Shown here one piece after another: positions 48,592-57,960 of a DNA stretch of 64,000 bases. The notes beneath the pieces were generated by a model, which was given only the letters and a program-made list of their open reading frames with translations, made no database searches and was not told where the DNA came from. Numbering within the stretch: the stretch's first letter is position 1; every line of letters starts with the position of its first letter. A program made the position numbers and the translations under genes. This stretch comes from JASHUC01 sp963849095 (GTDB taxonomy: Bacteria; Pseudomonadota; Gammaproteobacteria; Steroidobacterales; Steroidobacteraceae), in NCBI GenBank assembly GCA_963849095.1, contig CAWKGA010000003.1:124001-188000 (forward strand), written 5' to 3'.

Positions 48592-50643
48592 ATGGGGGGA
48601 ACATATAGATTGCTCCGCTCGAGCGGGCGCGAGCCTCGACGCGTCTTGTCGTGCCTCCTTGCGCTGCTCTCGAGCGCCATCGCCGTGGAGGCCGCGGCCG
48701 GCGCTCCGACCATTCATCTCTCGCTTTGGCCGGCAACCGCTCCAGCGACTCCTGTCGACCCGAGAGTCGAGGAGCGTGTCAACCGGCTGCTCGCGACCAT
48801 GACGTGGGAGGAGAAGGTCGGCCAGCTGGTGCAGGCGGACATCGGCAGCATCACGCCCGATGAGCTGCACCGGTACAAGCTCGGCTCGATCCTCGCCGGC
48901 GGCAGCAGCGCACCGGACGGCAACGTCCGCTCCCCGGCTGCAAAGTGGCTCGCGCTCGCCGAGGCCTACTATCGCGCATCGGTCGCCGGGGCCTCACCGC
49001 TCCATCCCGCGATCCCGATCCTCTTTGGGATCGACGCCGTGCACGGCGACGGACACATCCCGGGCGCCACCCTCTTCCCGCACAACATCGGACTCGGCGC
49101 GGCGCACGATCCGCAGCTCATCGAGCAGATCGGGCAGGTGACCGCCGAGGAGGTGGCGGTGACGGGCCTCGACTGGACATTCGCGCCGACGATCGCCGTC
49201 GTGCGCGACGTGCGCTGGGGACGCACCTATGAGAGCTACTCCGAGGATCCGGCGCTGGTCGCGGCGTACGCGCCCGCGATGGTCTCCGGGCTCCAGGGCC
49301 GGACCGGCACGCCGTCATTCATGGGCCCCGGGCACATCATCGCCACCGTGAAGCACTTCCTCGGCGACGGCGGCACCTTCGAAGGCCACGACCAGGGCGA
49401 CAACCGATCGGATGAGCGCACGCTCGAAGAAGTGCACGGCGCCGGCTATCGCGCCGCCATCCGGGCCGGCGTGCTGACCGTGATGGCCTCCTACAGCCGC
49501 TGGCACGGCATCAAGATGCACGCCAACCACGCGCTGCTCACCGATGTGCTGAAGGGAAGATGGCACTTCCCCGGGTTCGTGGTCGGCGACTGGAACGCAC
49601 AAGGGCAGATCCCGGGCTGCACCAGGTTCGACTGCCCGCAGGTGCTGCTCGCAGGGGTCGACATGTACATGGCGGCCGACAGCTGGCGGCAGCTGTACGC
49701 GAATCTGCTCGGGGAGGTGCAGTCCGGGCAGATTCCGCCGCAGCGCCTGAACGATGCCGTGCGCCGGATTTTGCGAGTGAAGATTCTCGCCGGCCTGCTC
49801 GATGAGCCCGATCCGCGGGAGCGCCCCGACGCCGGCCAGTACTGGCGGATCGGCAGCCCGCAGCATCGCGCCGTCGCGCGCCGCGCGGTGCGCGAATCGC
49901 TCGTGCTGCTGAAGAACAACGGCCGGCTCCTGCCGCTCGCTCCGCGCGAGCGCGTCCTCGTCGCAGGGCCGGGCGCGAACGACATCGGCATGCAGTGCGG
50001 CGGCTGGACGATCGACTGGCAGGGCGCGCACAACACCAACGCCGATTTCCCGGGCGGGACTTCGATCTTCGCGGGCATCAAGGCCGCCGTGACGGCCGCG
50101 GGCGGCACGGCGATCCTGAGCGCCGACGGCAGTTTCCGCGAGCGTCCCGACGTGGCGATCGTCGTGTTCGGCGAAAGGCCTTACGCCGAGGGCGTCGGAG
50201 ACCGCCGCACGCTCGATTTCTCCGCGCAGGACCCCCGCCCTCTGCAACTGCTGCGCCGCCTGCGCGCCGCTGGCATTCCGGTGGTGAGCGTGTTCCTCTC
50301 CGGCCGCCCGATGTGGGTCAACCCGGAGCTCAACGAATCGAGCTCGTTCATCGCCGCGTGGCTCCCCGGCAGCGAGGGTGAGGGCGTCGCCGACCTGTTG
50401 TTCCGGCGGCCCGCTGGCCCCCCGCGCTACACCTTCACGGGCCGTCTTGGCTTCTCGTGGCCGGCGACCGCGCTGCCAGTCACCTTCACCGCTTCCGGCG
50501 CCGTCAAAGGCGCCCTCTTTCCACGTGGGTTCGGTCTATCAACCGTCGACCGCCAGGATCTGCGGCACCTGTCGGAAGATCCTCACGTCCCGCCAGCCTT
50601 GCTCGCGCGCGACGAGCGCATCGCTCTCTCGACGACGCACTGA
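48592..50643 (+). CDS. exported GH3 beta-glucosidase/exo-beta-glucanase
   Basis: A 683-residue GH3 enzyme with an N-terminal membrane/signal segment (about 18-36). Family features are KVGQLVQADIG, KHFLGDGGT, the nucleophile Asp in FVVGDWNAQGQ, and the second-domain stretch VFGERPYAEGVGD. The closest layout is that of exo-1,3/1,4-beta-glucanases such as ExoP and plant barley ExoI. It should act outside the cytoplasm on beta-glucans, complementing the cytoplasmic GH3 at 8030. The ATG is chosen after the inverted repeat because it opens the signal peptide; the longer frame runs through a terminator hairpin. Confidence 0.87.
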   Translation: MGGTYRLLRSSGREPRRVLSCLLALLSSAIAVEAAAGAPTIHLSLWPATAPATPVDPRVEERVNRLLATMTWEEKVGQLVQADIGSITPDELHRYKLGSILAGGSSAPDGNVRSPAAKWLALAEAYYRASVAGASPLHPAIPILFGIDAVHGDGHIPGATLFPHNIGLGAAHDPQLIEQIGQVTAEEVAVTGLDWTFAPTIAVVRDVRWGRTYESYSEDPALVAAYAPAMVSGLQGRTGTPSFMGPGHIIATVKHFLGDGGTFEGHDQGDNRSDERTLEEVHGAGYRAAIRAGVLTVMASYSRWHGIKMHANHALLTDVLKGRWHFPGFVVGDWNAQGQIPGCTRFDCPQVLLAGVDMYMAADSWRQLYANLLGEVQSGQIPPQRLNDAVRRILRVKILAGLLDEPDPRERPDAGQYWRIGSPQHRAVARRAVRESLVLLKNNGRLLPLAPRERVLVAGPGANDIGMQCGGWTIDWQGAHNTNADFPGGTSIFAGIKAAVTAAGGTAILSADGSFRERPDVAIVVFGERPYAEGVGDRRTLDFSAQDPRPLQLLRRLRAAGIPVVSVFLSGRPMWVNPELNESSSFIAAWLPGSEGEGVADLLFRRPAGPPRYTFTGRLGFSWPATALPVTFTASGAVKGALFPRGFGLSTVDRQDLRHLSEDPHVPPALLARDERIALSTTH

Positions 50644-50687
50644 GCTGCGCCGCCCCTTGCGGGCGTGTCATGTTCGCCTACACTCGA

Positions 50688-51293
50688 ATGATGAAGCGGA
50701 TTTTTGGCGGTCCGCCGGCGCGCCTCGCCGTCGGACTCGCCGCGCTATCGCTCACCTCTCTCCCTCCCGCACCGGCTCTCGGACAGCAACCGCCCGCTCT
50801 GCCGAACGGAGCCTCGCGCATCGACGGCACGATCGCGGTCACGATCAATGCAACGCGCCTGAAGCACTGGGGCGTGCCGGGTGCGGACGCCGCGTTCGTG
50901 CCGGACGCCGACCGGAGCACCTATGCCGCGCGCATCCGTGCGGCTGCCAGCGCGCGGGCGCTGTGCAGCGCGCTGAGTGACGCCACCGGCCGGGACCGCA
51001 GCATCGCGAGCGCACCCGTTGATGGAGACGCGAACCTCGACCACCGCTCGGGTGATGAAGAGCTGATGACCTTCGTCGTCACCATTGCGGAAGCGAAGCC
51101 CACGCGCGGAGCGCTCTACATCTGCTCGCAGCCGGTGTTCGCCATGATGAGCCAAGGAGGCTACCCGCGTGAGAGCTTCTATCAGGTCGGCGCCGCGCGG
51201 AGCCTGTGGTGGACCGGCTATCGATTGTCACTCCGCCCCGGCGAGAGCACCCCCGTGCACTTGACGGCGAGTGTCGACGCGTCCGGCTGGTGA
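50688..51293 (+). CDS. secreted protein of unknown function
   Basis: I do not recognise this 201-residue protein. It has a leader (about 1-32, ending A-L-G) and a mature domain with two cysteines (in A-L-C-S-A-L and Y-I-C-S-Q), ending with a beta-rich part. Two adjacent ATGs are possible. It follows the exported GH3 gene by 44 bp on the same strand and may be cotranscribed. Function not inferable. Confidence 0.6.
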   Translation: MMKRIFGGPPARLAVGLAALSLTSLPPAPALGQQPPALPNGASRIDGTIAVTINATRLKHWGVPGADAAFVPDADRSTYAARIRAAASARALCSALSDATGRDRSIASAPVDGDANLDHRSGDEELMTFVVTIAEAKPTRGALYICSQPVFAMMSQGGYPRESFYQVGAARSLWWTGYRLSLRPGESTPVHLTASVDASGW

Positions 51294-51310
51294 GCGGGCG
51301 ACCGGCCGGC

Positions 51311-51550
51311 TCACTCCTTCGTTTTGAGGTTTGCGTCGTTCGCCGCGATGAAGGACTTGATCTCCTCCGCCATGGTGAGAAGCCGCAGCCATTGCTCCTT
51401 GTAGAGCGTCACGGGGAAGCGGCCCATGCCGTAGACGGACAGAGCGCCTTTCTCGCTGACTTTCATCGCGAGCTTGCCGCGCCCCGAGCTCTTCAAGCGC
51501 TCGTTCTCGGCTCGCAGGCGCTCGAGCTCGGATTGCAGTTCGTCGGACAC
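51311..51550 (-). CDS. small coiled-coil protein of unknown function
   Basis: A 79-residue protein starting at GTG, preceded by GAGG. The N-terminal 22 residues form a leucine heptad coiled coil (S-E-L-E-R-L-R-A-E-N-E-R-L). The C-terminal part contains G-A-L-S-V-Y-G-M-G-R-F-P-V-T-L-Y, a motif I associate with widespread small bacterial proteins without a name. It is convergent with the preceding gene and divergent from the TonB receptor. The coding frame is real because the start, ribosome site and motif agree. Confidence 0.65.
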   Translation of the reverse strand: MSDELQSELERLRAENERLKSSGRGKLAMKVSEKGALSVYGMGRFPVTLYKEQWLRLLTMAEEIKSFIAANDANLKTKE

Positions 51551-51689
51551 GGCACACCTCGGTGGAATCCGGACTTGGGGCCGCGAAGTATACGAGATAC
51601 CACGGTCCACATCGGGAAGTTTTCCCTGGACAGGGTCCGCCGGCCGCTGGTGATATGCGCCCTCCTCGAGACGGAGTCCCACGACCACC

Positions 51690-54083
51690 ATGCAAACCGG
51701 TTTTGCTGCCCGCTGCGCGGCGTACGCCACGATTCTCGGCCTCACGGCTCTCGCCGCACCGGCGCTGGCCCAGGAGCAGCCTTCGGCGGAGCAGCCGGCG
51801 CTCGCGACGGTGGTGGTGCAGGCCACCGCGATACCCGGAGCGTCGATCGACGCCGACAAGGTTCCCGGTACTGTCCAGAGCCTCTCGGCCGCGGACCTGT
51901 CGCGCGAGGGAGACGCGAGCTTGACGACGGCGCTCGAATCGCAGCTCGGCAGCATCAACATCGACGACAATCTCGACGATCCGTACCAGCCCGACATCCT
52001 CTATCGCGGCTTCGAGGGTTCTCCGGTGCTCGGAACGCCGGAAGGGCTCGCCGTCTATCAGAACGGCGTGCGCATCAACGAGGCCTTCGGCGACACGGTC
52101 AACTGGGATCTGATCCCGGACCTCGCGATCGACCGCGTGGACGTCGTCAGCTCCAATCCGGTGTACGGCCTCAACGCGCTCGGCGCCGGCGTCTCGGTCA
52201 CCATGAAGAACGGCTTCAACTACGGCGACGGTGAAGCCGAGCTCATGGGCGGCTCCTTCGGGATGCGCTCCGCGGACGTGGAGTACGGGACGAATAACGG
52301 GCTGCTCGGCTTCTATGTGGCCGGCAAGGCCCTCGATCAGACCGGCTGGCGCGAGTTCTCGCCGAATACCCTGCGCCAGCTCTATACCGCGTTCAGCCTG
52401 CGCACGGATCGCGCATCGCTCGACCTGAGCTACGCGCTCGCGGACAACTGGCTGCAGGGCCAAGGCGCGGCACCGGTGCAGGAGCTCGCGATCAATCGCT
52501 CGCTCGTCTTCACCGGCCCCCAGAACAACGTCGATCGGCTGAATTTCGTCACGCTCAACGGCTCCCTCAAGGTGACGGACACCCTCTCGCTGCAGAGCGT
52601 CGCGTACTACCGCCAGTACCAGCAGAATGTCTCCAACGGCAACACGACCAACTACACCGAGTGCACCGCGCCGGGTGAGTCGGCCTCCCTTTGCCAGACC
52701 GACGGGGCGACCCCCGTCACCAATGCCGCGGGGATGGATATTCCCGACATCTCGCAAGGGGGGTCCATCCCGATCGGCGAGAACGACTTCGAGTCCATTA
52801 GCGCCTACGGCCGGGGCGTCGCATTGCAGGCGACCGACCATGGCGCGATCTTCGGCCACGACAATGAGTTCTCCGTCGGCACGACGCTCGACTACGCGCG
52901 AGCGGACTTTTACTCCGGCACCCAGATCGGGGTGATCAACTCGCAGCTCATCGTCGAGTCGTCGAACCTCTTCGTCGACACGCCGGAGGATTCGCCCGCG
53001 GGCATCGAGTTCGGCGCGACGCCGGTGGACCTCCAGTCGCTGAACAAGTACTTCGGCGCGTACGTGACCGATACCTTCGACGTGACGCCCGCCTTCTCGC
53101 TCACGGCAAGCGGACGCTACAACCTCGCGAACATCGATCTGGAGGACCAGCTCGGCACCGATCTCACCGGCAACAACCGCTACACTCACTTCAACCCCGC
53201 GATCGGCGGCACCTACAAGATCCTCCCGGCGATGACCGCTTACGTCGGCTTCACCGAGAACAACCGGACGCCCACCGCGAGCGAGATCGAGTGCTCGAAC
53301 CCCCTGCAGCCGTGCCTGTTGCCCTCGAACTTGGCCGGCGATCCCCCGACGCTGCGTCAGGTGATCGCACATACGTTCGAGGCCGGCCTGCGCGGCACGG
53401 TTCACGCAACGGCCGATGCGCCCGGCGCGCTCTCCTGGAATGTCGACGTCTTCCGCACCAATCTCGACAATGACATCTACGGCATCGCGACCTCGGTGAG
53501 CAGCGGCTTCTTTGCGAACATCGGCTCGACGCGCCGCCAGGGCGTCGAGGCCGGCCTCGACTACCACATCCGCGACTGGTCGGCCTATTTCAACTACAGC
53601 TACATCGCCGCGACGTTCGAATCCCCGCTGGTGCTCCCCTCCCCCTCCAACCCCTTCCAGGACGAGAACGGCAACATCGAGGTCAATCCGGGCGATCGCC
53701 TGCCCGGCATCCCGCAGCATCGGCTGAAGACCGGGCTCGACTACAAGATCCTGCCGCAATGGACGGCGGGCGCCTCGCTCGTGCTGGTGAGCGACCAGTA
53801 CTTCTTCGGCGATGAGTCGAACCAGCTCGCTCCGATGCCGGGCTATCACGTGGTGGAGCTGCACAGCTCGTACACGATCGACAAGAGATTCGAGATCTTC
53901 GCCTCCATCGACAATCTTCTGAACGCCAAGTACGCAACCTACGGCATCCTGAGCGACCCCACCGGGATCGGCGCTCCGGGAATCCCGCCGGACGGCGTCA
54001 CCAACGGTCCGGGAGTCGATAACCGGTTCGAAAGCCCCGCGGCTCCCTTCTCGATCTACGGCGGATTCCGAATCGATCTGTGA
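51690..54083 (+). CDS. TonB-dependent outer-membrane receptor
   Basis: A 797-residue receptor with a signal peptide (1-27) and plug domain (about 45-170, including P-G-T-V-Q-S-L-S and I-D-R-V-D-V-V-S-S-N-P-V-Y-G-L-N-A-L-G). A 22-strand-type barrel follows, ending in aromatic F-R-I-D-L. The closing Phe-x-x-x-Leu fits outer-membrane insertion. The ligand could be a siderophore or a carbohydrate; the plug does not decide. It is preceded by a short divergent promoter region and followed by a tandem retropepsin gene. Confidence 0.9.
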   Translation: MQTGFAARCAAYATILGLTALAAPALAQEQPSAEQPALATVVVQATAIPGASIDADKVPGTVQSLSAADLSREGDASLTTALESQLGSINIDDNLDDPYQPDILYRGFEGSPVLGTPEGLAVYQNGVRINEAFGDTVNWDLIPDLAIDRVDVVSSNPVYGLNALGAGVSVTMKNGFNYGDGEAELMGGSFGMRSADVEYGTNNGLLGFYVAGKALDQTGWREFSPNTLRQLYTAFSLRTDRASLDLSYALADNWLQGQGAAPVQELAINRSLVFTGPQNNVDRLNFVTLNGSLKVTDTLSLQSVAYYRQYQQNVSNGNTTNYTECTAPGESASLCQTDGATPVTNAAGMDIPDISQGGSIPIGENDFESISAYGRGVALQATDHGAIFGHDNEFSVGTTLDYARADFYSGTQIGVINSQLIVESSNLFVDTPEDSPAGIEFGATPVDLQSLNKYFGAYVTDTFDVTPAFSLTASGRYNLANIDLEDQLGTDLTGNNRYTHFNPAIGGTYKILPAMTAYVGFTENNRTPTASEIECSNPLQPCLLPSNLAGDPPTLRQVIAHTFEAGLRGTVHATADAPGALSWNVDVFRTNLDNDIYGIATSVSSGFFANIGSTRRQGVEAGLDYHIRDWSAYFNYSYIAATFESPLVLPSPSNPFQDENGNIEVNPGDRLPGIPQHRLKTGLDYKILPQWTAGASLVLVSDQYFFGDESNQLAPMPGYHVVELHSSYTIDKRFEIFASIDNLLNAKYATYGILSDPTGIGAPGIPPDGVTNGPGVDNRFESPAAPFSIYGGFRIDL

Positions 54084-54291
54084 TCCAGGATCTCGCCAAA
54101 GCGCGAGCCTGATCCCTCCTGCCTTCCCCGCTCCCGGCCGCCAGAACGGGCGGTCTGTGACACGTGCTACGATGGCGGTGCGAGCGGAGGGGGGAAGCGT
54201 CATGCACGCACCGGTCGATCACACCCCGAGCGGCCTTCGTCAGGGCTACCGGAGGCGCCGCCGCGCGCGCGGTGCGCGGCGTGGAGCACGC

Positions 54292-56073
54292 ATGACCATC
54301 CGCCGCCTGCTCATCTCCACCGCGGCCCTCGCGCTCGCGGCCCATGCGGACTGCTCGCTCGCCGCGTGCCAGCTCGGCCGGATCGCCGAGCTCCCCGTGA
54401 CCATGAGCGGCATGAAGCCCTTGGTGCCCGCCAAGATCAACAGCGCCGACACTCAGTTCGTCGTTGACAGCGGTTCCTTCTACAGCTCGATCACCCCGGC
54501 CAGCGCGGCCGAATTCAAGCTACACCTCACCGCCGCCCCCTTCGGCATGCGCCTCGTCGGCATCGGCGGCTCGACCGGCGTATCGGTCGCCACCGTCGAT
54601 GTCTTCACGCTCGCCGGCGCTCGCATGCGTGACGTGCAGTTCCTGGTCGGCGGAGGCGAGGCTGTGGGCGGCGCAGCAGGCCTTCTCGGGCAGAACATCC
54701 TGAGGCTCGCGGATACGGAATACGACCTCGCCAACGGGGCGGTCAGGTTCTGGCGGCCCAAGGGCTGCGGTAACGACAATCTGGCGTACTGGGTGGGGAG
54801 CGAGCCCTATTCGGTCATCGACATCGATCGGACCACCATCGGATCGCCGCACATCATCGGCAACGCGTCGCTGGATGGCCATCGGATTCGGGTGCTGTTC
54901 GACACCGGCTCCGTCTCATCGCTGCTGACGCTGCAGGCCGCGGAGCGCGCCGGCTTCGACACCAAGGGAGCCGATGTTCAGGCGAGGGAGCTCGTGCGCG
55001 GGATCGGAACGCAGGCGGAGAAAGGCTGGATCGGCACCTTCTCGACCTTCGAGATCGGGGGCGCGCAGATCCGTAACGCGCGGCTGCACATCGTCGATAC
55101 ACAGATCCGTGACGTGGACATGCTGCTCGGGGTCGACTTCTTCCTCTCACATCGCATCTACGTCGCAACCAGCCAGGATAAGCTCTACTTCACGTACAAC
55201 GGCGGACCGGTGTTCAACTTCACCGCTCCCCCGCCCCACCAAGCGAGCGCCGCGGCACCGCCTCCGGCATCCGGGCCCCAGGCACAGCAGAGTCCGGCCG
55301 AGCCCACCGATGCGGCGGGCTTCGGCCGCCGCGGCGCGGCCTTCGCGGCGCGGCGGGATTTCGTGCACGCCATCGCCGATCTCACGCGCGCGACCGAGCT
55401 GGATCCGACGAATCCGCAGTACTTCTACGGGCTCGCCGAGGCACAGCTCTCCGTCCGCCAGCCGCTCCTAGCTCAGGCGGATCTCGACCGGGCCCTCAAG
55501 CTCGCACCCGACGACGTAGAGGCACTTCTGTTGCGCGCCCAAATCCACCTCGCGCGCCACGACGATTCAGATGCCGGCGCAGACCTCGACGCCGCAGACC
55601 ACTTCGCTCCGAAGGAGTCGGACCTGCGCCTGCAGGTCGCCCGCCTCGACGTACGCGCGAGCCGCTACGCCCCGGCCATCACACAATTTGACCTCTGGAT
55701 CGAGAACCACCCCGACGACTCGCGCAAGGCCGATGCGTTGAACGGCCGCTGCTGGGCGAGAGCGCTCGGGGTACAGGATCTGCAGAAAGCGCTGAGCGAT
55801 TGCAACACGGCGGTCCGAATGCAGCCCGGGACGGCCGACTTCCTCGATAGCCGGGCGCTCGTCGAGCTGCGGCTCGGGGATCTCGCGAAATCGATCGAGG
55901 ACGAGAACGCGGCTCTCAGCCTGCAGCCGAAGAATCCCTGGCTCCTCTATTGCCGGGGCGTCGCCGAGCTGCGGGCGGGACGGAAGGCCGCGGGACGGGC
56001 CGACATCGCCGCCGCTGTGGACCTGGGACCGAACATCGTGCAGGTCGGCCGGGCGCGCGGCGTGACACCGTAG
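54292..56073 (+). CDS. exported tandem retropepsin-like aspartyl protease with TPR repeats
   Basis: A 593-residue protein with a signal peptide (about 1-25). It carries two retropepsin-like halves: the first active-site motif is D59-S-G (VVDSGS), the second D204-T-G (LFDTGS), each followed by the I-L/G-Q-N or L-L-G-V-D flap-type strand. A C-terminal TPR array (about 340-590) contains A-x-A-D-L-T-R-A-T-E-L-D-P-T-N type repeats. Two half-sites in one chain could form one intramolecular pepsin-like active site. GGAG lies 6 bp before the chosen ATG. Substrate is unknown. Confidence 0.82.
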   Translation: MTIRRLLISTAALALAAHADCSLAACQLGRIAELPVTMSGMKPLVPAKINSADTQFVVDSGSFYSSITPASAAEFKLHLTAAPFGMRLVGIGGSTGVSVATVDVFTLAGARMRDVQFLVGGGEAVGGAAGLLGQNILRLADTEYDLANGAVRFWRPKGCGNDNLAYWVGSEPYSVIDIDRTTIGSPHIIGNASLDGHRIRVLFDTGSVSSLLTLQAAERAGFDTKGADVQARELVRGIGTQAEKGWIGTFSTFEIGGAQIRNARLHIVDTQIRDVDMLLGVDFFLSHRIYVATSQDKLYFTYNGGPVFNFTAPPPHQASAAAPPPASGPQAQQSPAEPTDAAGFGRRGAAFAARRDFVHAIADLTRATELDPTNPQYFYGLAEAQLSVRQPLLAQADLDRALKLAPDDVEALLLRAQIHLARHDDSDAGADLDAADHFAPKESDLRLQVARLDVRASRYAPAITQFDLWIENHPDDSRKADALNGRCWARALGVQDLQKALSDCNTAVRMQPGTADFLDSRALVELRLGDLAKSIEDENAALSLQPKNPWLLYCRGVAELRAGRKAAGRADIAAAVDLGPNIVQVGRARGVTP

Positions 56074-56114
56074 CCGGGCCGCGCATCCGGCCACGAGCGA
56101 AAGGAGGGTCCGCC

Positions 56115-56136
56115 GGGCCGCCGCCGCATGCGGCCC
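56115..56136 (+). terminator. GC-rich hairpin after retropepsin gene
   Basis: GGGCCGC and GCGGCCC pair across an 8-nt loop, which itself contains a palindrome CCGCATGCGG. It lies about 40 bp after the stop. There is no T-tract, so an intrinsic terminator is not certain. Confidence 0.35.
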
Positions 56137-56140
56137 CCCA

Positions 56141-56162
56141 AGTTACAATGGAGTTACAGTGG
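56141..56162. promoter_or_regulatory. tandem 11-bp direct repeat before FAD monooxygenase
   Basis: AGTTACAATGG is directly followed by AGTTACAGTGG, an 11-bp repeat with one mismatch. The spacing is one helical turn, typical for OmpR/PhoB-type response regulators binding head-to-tail. It lies about 80 bp upstream of the monooxygenase start. Confidence 0.4.
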
Positions 56163-56185
56163 TTTCGAGATTGCTCCAGTAAGTT

Positions 56186-56219
56186 CTTATGAGATAGGCT
56201 TAGCCCAAATTGTCATAAG
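56186..56219. promoter_or_regulatory. CTTATGA/TCATAAG inverted repeat before FAD monooxygenase
   Basis: Perfect 7-bp arms (56186-56192 and 56213-56219) with a 20-bp spacer, between the tandem repeat and the start codon. The wide spacing suits a dimer binding two half-sites or a looped operator. Confidence 0.3.
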
Positions 56220-56240
56220 TGGGAAGCTTAGGGGGGCCCC

Positions 56241-57935
56241 ATGGACGAACAAGATGTCTCCGTGCTCGTCGTCGGCGCCGGTCTGGCGGGACTCTCCGCC
56301 GCGCTGACTTTGGCACAGCGCGGCACGAGGCCGCTCGTGATCGAGCGGCGTTCCGCCCTATCTCCGCATCCTCGCGCCCGCGGCCTGAACATGCGCAGCA
56401 TGGAGCTGCTGCGCACCGCCGGACTCGAGGAGCAGCTCTGCACTCGCAGCTCCGGCACGTTCGGCGACTTCACCGTCATCCACGCCGAGAGCGTCACCGG
56501 GCCGGTGCACAAGACCATCGTGCAGCGCGGCGCATGGGAGGTGGGCTTGAGCCCGGCCCGCTCATCCGGGATGGTGCAGAGCCAGGTCGAGCCGATCTTG
56601 ATGCGCCGCGCAGTTGAGCTCGGAGCCGAGGTCCGCTTCTCCGCAGGGCTCCTCGAGCTGGAAGAAAAGCCGACTCATGTGCGCGCCATCATTCGCGACC
56701 GGAACGCCGCCGAACCCTACGTCGTGCGCGCGAAGCACGTCCTCGGCGCCGACGGTCACCGCAGCACGGTTCGCTCGGTCCTCGGCATCGGAACCACCGG
56801 CGCAGGCCTGTTATCGAGTCATATCGCGATCATCTTCACCGCGGACCGCGACCTCCCCGGGCACTCGATCTACTACCTACGTCAGAAGGATTTCGCGGCG
56901 GCGTTCATTCACATGGACGATTCCGGCATCTCCGTTCTCTCGGTCGAGACTCCCGGGCAGCAGCTGCCGCTCTCCGAGTGCACGCCGGAGCGGTGCCTGG
57001 AATACGTCCGCCGCGGTCTCGGTACGTCGGACTACGGGATCACCGTGCTCGACGTCATGCGCTATGACATGGCGTCCTTCCTGGCGGACCGGTTCTCGAC
57101 CGAGCGAGTGCATCTCATCGGCGATGCGGCACACACGATGCCCCCGATCGGCGGCCTCGGCGGACAGGCGGCCATCCAGGACGGATTCGATATCGGATGG
57201 AAGCTCGACTTGGCGCTGCGCGGCGTCGCCGGCCCGGCGCTCGTCCGCTCCTATGCCGCCGAGCGCAGGTCGGTCGCGGAGCTCACCGTCGCGCACCAGA
57301 CCGGCAAGTACTTTCAGCGCATGCGCCCGGACAAGATGAACGGCGCCCCCGGCCCGGATGAGCGCCTGGCGCTCGGCGTCGCCTTCGGCTACCGGTATCG
57401 CTCGGGCTGTCTGCTGCTCGAGGAACCCGACAACGACCTCGCGTGCGAGGATCCGGCGACGCTCAACGGCCGCCCCGGAACCCGGGTGCCATTCGTGCCC
57501 CTGGAGCGACACGGAGAAACCACCTCGGTGCTGGATCATATCGGCGGCGACTTCCTGCTCGTCGCGGGGCCGGCCGGTCGGGCCTGGATCGAGGCGGCCG
57601 AACGGCTGAAGGAGGAATTCACGGTACCGCTCTCCACGCTGCACATCTCGACGGATGTGACGGACCCGGCGGGCGACTGGACGGACCGCCACGGTATCGC
57701 AGGTGATGGCGCCCTCCTCGTACGGCCCGATGGCTTCGTCACGTGGCGCTCGAGCGGCATCCACGAGCACTACGGGACTCTCCGGCATGCCATGAGCGTC
57801 GCGCTCGGCCGATCCACCGCAAGGCCGGCCTTCGAGACCTCGGAGATGCCGGACTCGCTCCTCGCGCCCACGGAGGTCTTCTCGGAGGACGAGGCCGCGG
57901 AGATCAGGCCTTTGGTCTCGGAAAGCCGATCCTAG
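56241..57935 (+). CDS. FAD-dependent aromatic monooxygenase (PheA/TfdB-like)
   Basis: A 564-residue flavoprotein of the class-A aromatic hydroxylases. The FAD Rossmann loop is VVGAGLAGL near residue 12, the second FAD motif GDAAHTMPPIGGLG near 297, and an A-R-G-L-N motif follows the first. The C-terminal domain resembles that of phenol and polyketide hydroxylases (RdmE-like). It likely inserts one oxygen into an aromatic ring using NAD(P)H. A divergent or paired regulator gene is not present, but two repeat sites lie upstream. An NmrA-type reductase follows by 26 bp. Confidence 0.88.
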   Translation: MDEQDVSVLVVGAGLAGLSAALTLAQRGTRPLVIERRSALSPHPRARGLNMRSMELLRTAGLEEQLCTRSSGTFGDFTVIHAESVTGPVHKTIVQRGAWEVGLSPARSSGMVQSQVEPILMRRAVELGAEVRFSAGLLELEEKPTHVRAIIRDRNAAEPYVVRAKHVLGADGHRSTVRSVLGIGTTGAGLLSSHIAIIFTADRDLPGHSIYYLRQKDFAAAFIHMDDSGISVLSVETPGQQLPLSECTPERCLEYVRRGLGTSDYGITVLDVMRYDMASFLADRFSTERVHLIGDAAHTMPPIGGLGGQAAIQDGFDIGWKLDLALRGVAGPALVRSYAAERRSVAELTVAHQTGKYFQRMRPDKMNGAPGPDERLALGVAFGYRYRSGCLLLEEPDNDLACEDPATLNGRPGTRVPFVPLERHGETTSVLDHIGGDFLLVAGPAGRAWIEAAERLKEEFTVPLSTLHISTDVTDPAGDWTDRHGIAGDGALLVRPDGFVTWRSSGIHEHYGTLRHAMSVALGRSTARPAFETSEMPDSLLAPTEVFSEDEAAEIRPLVSESRS

Positions 57936-57960
57936 CGGCCTTCCACGCCGAGGCTGGCTG

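Noticed and set aside
51228..54203. A 991-residue minus-strand open frame under the TonB receptor
   Set aside because: Composition of Arg, Asp, Glu and Val typical of GC-rich antisense frames, no leader and no motif.
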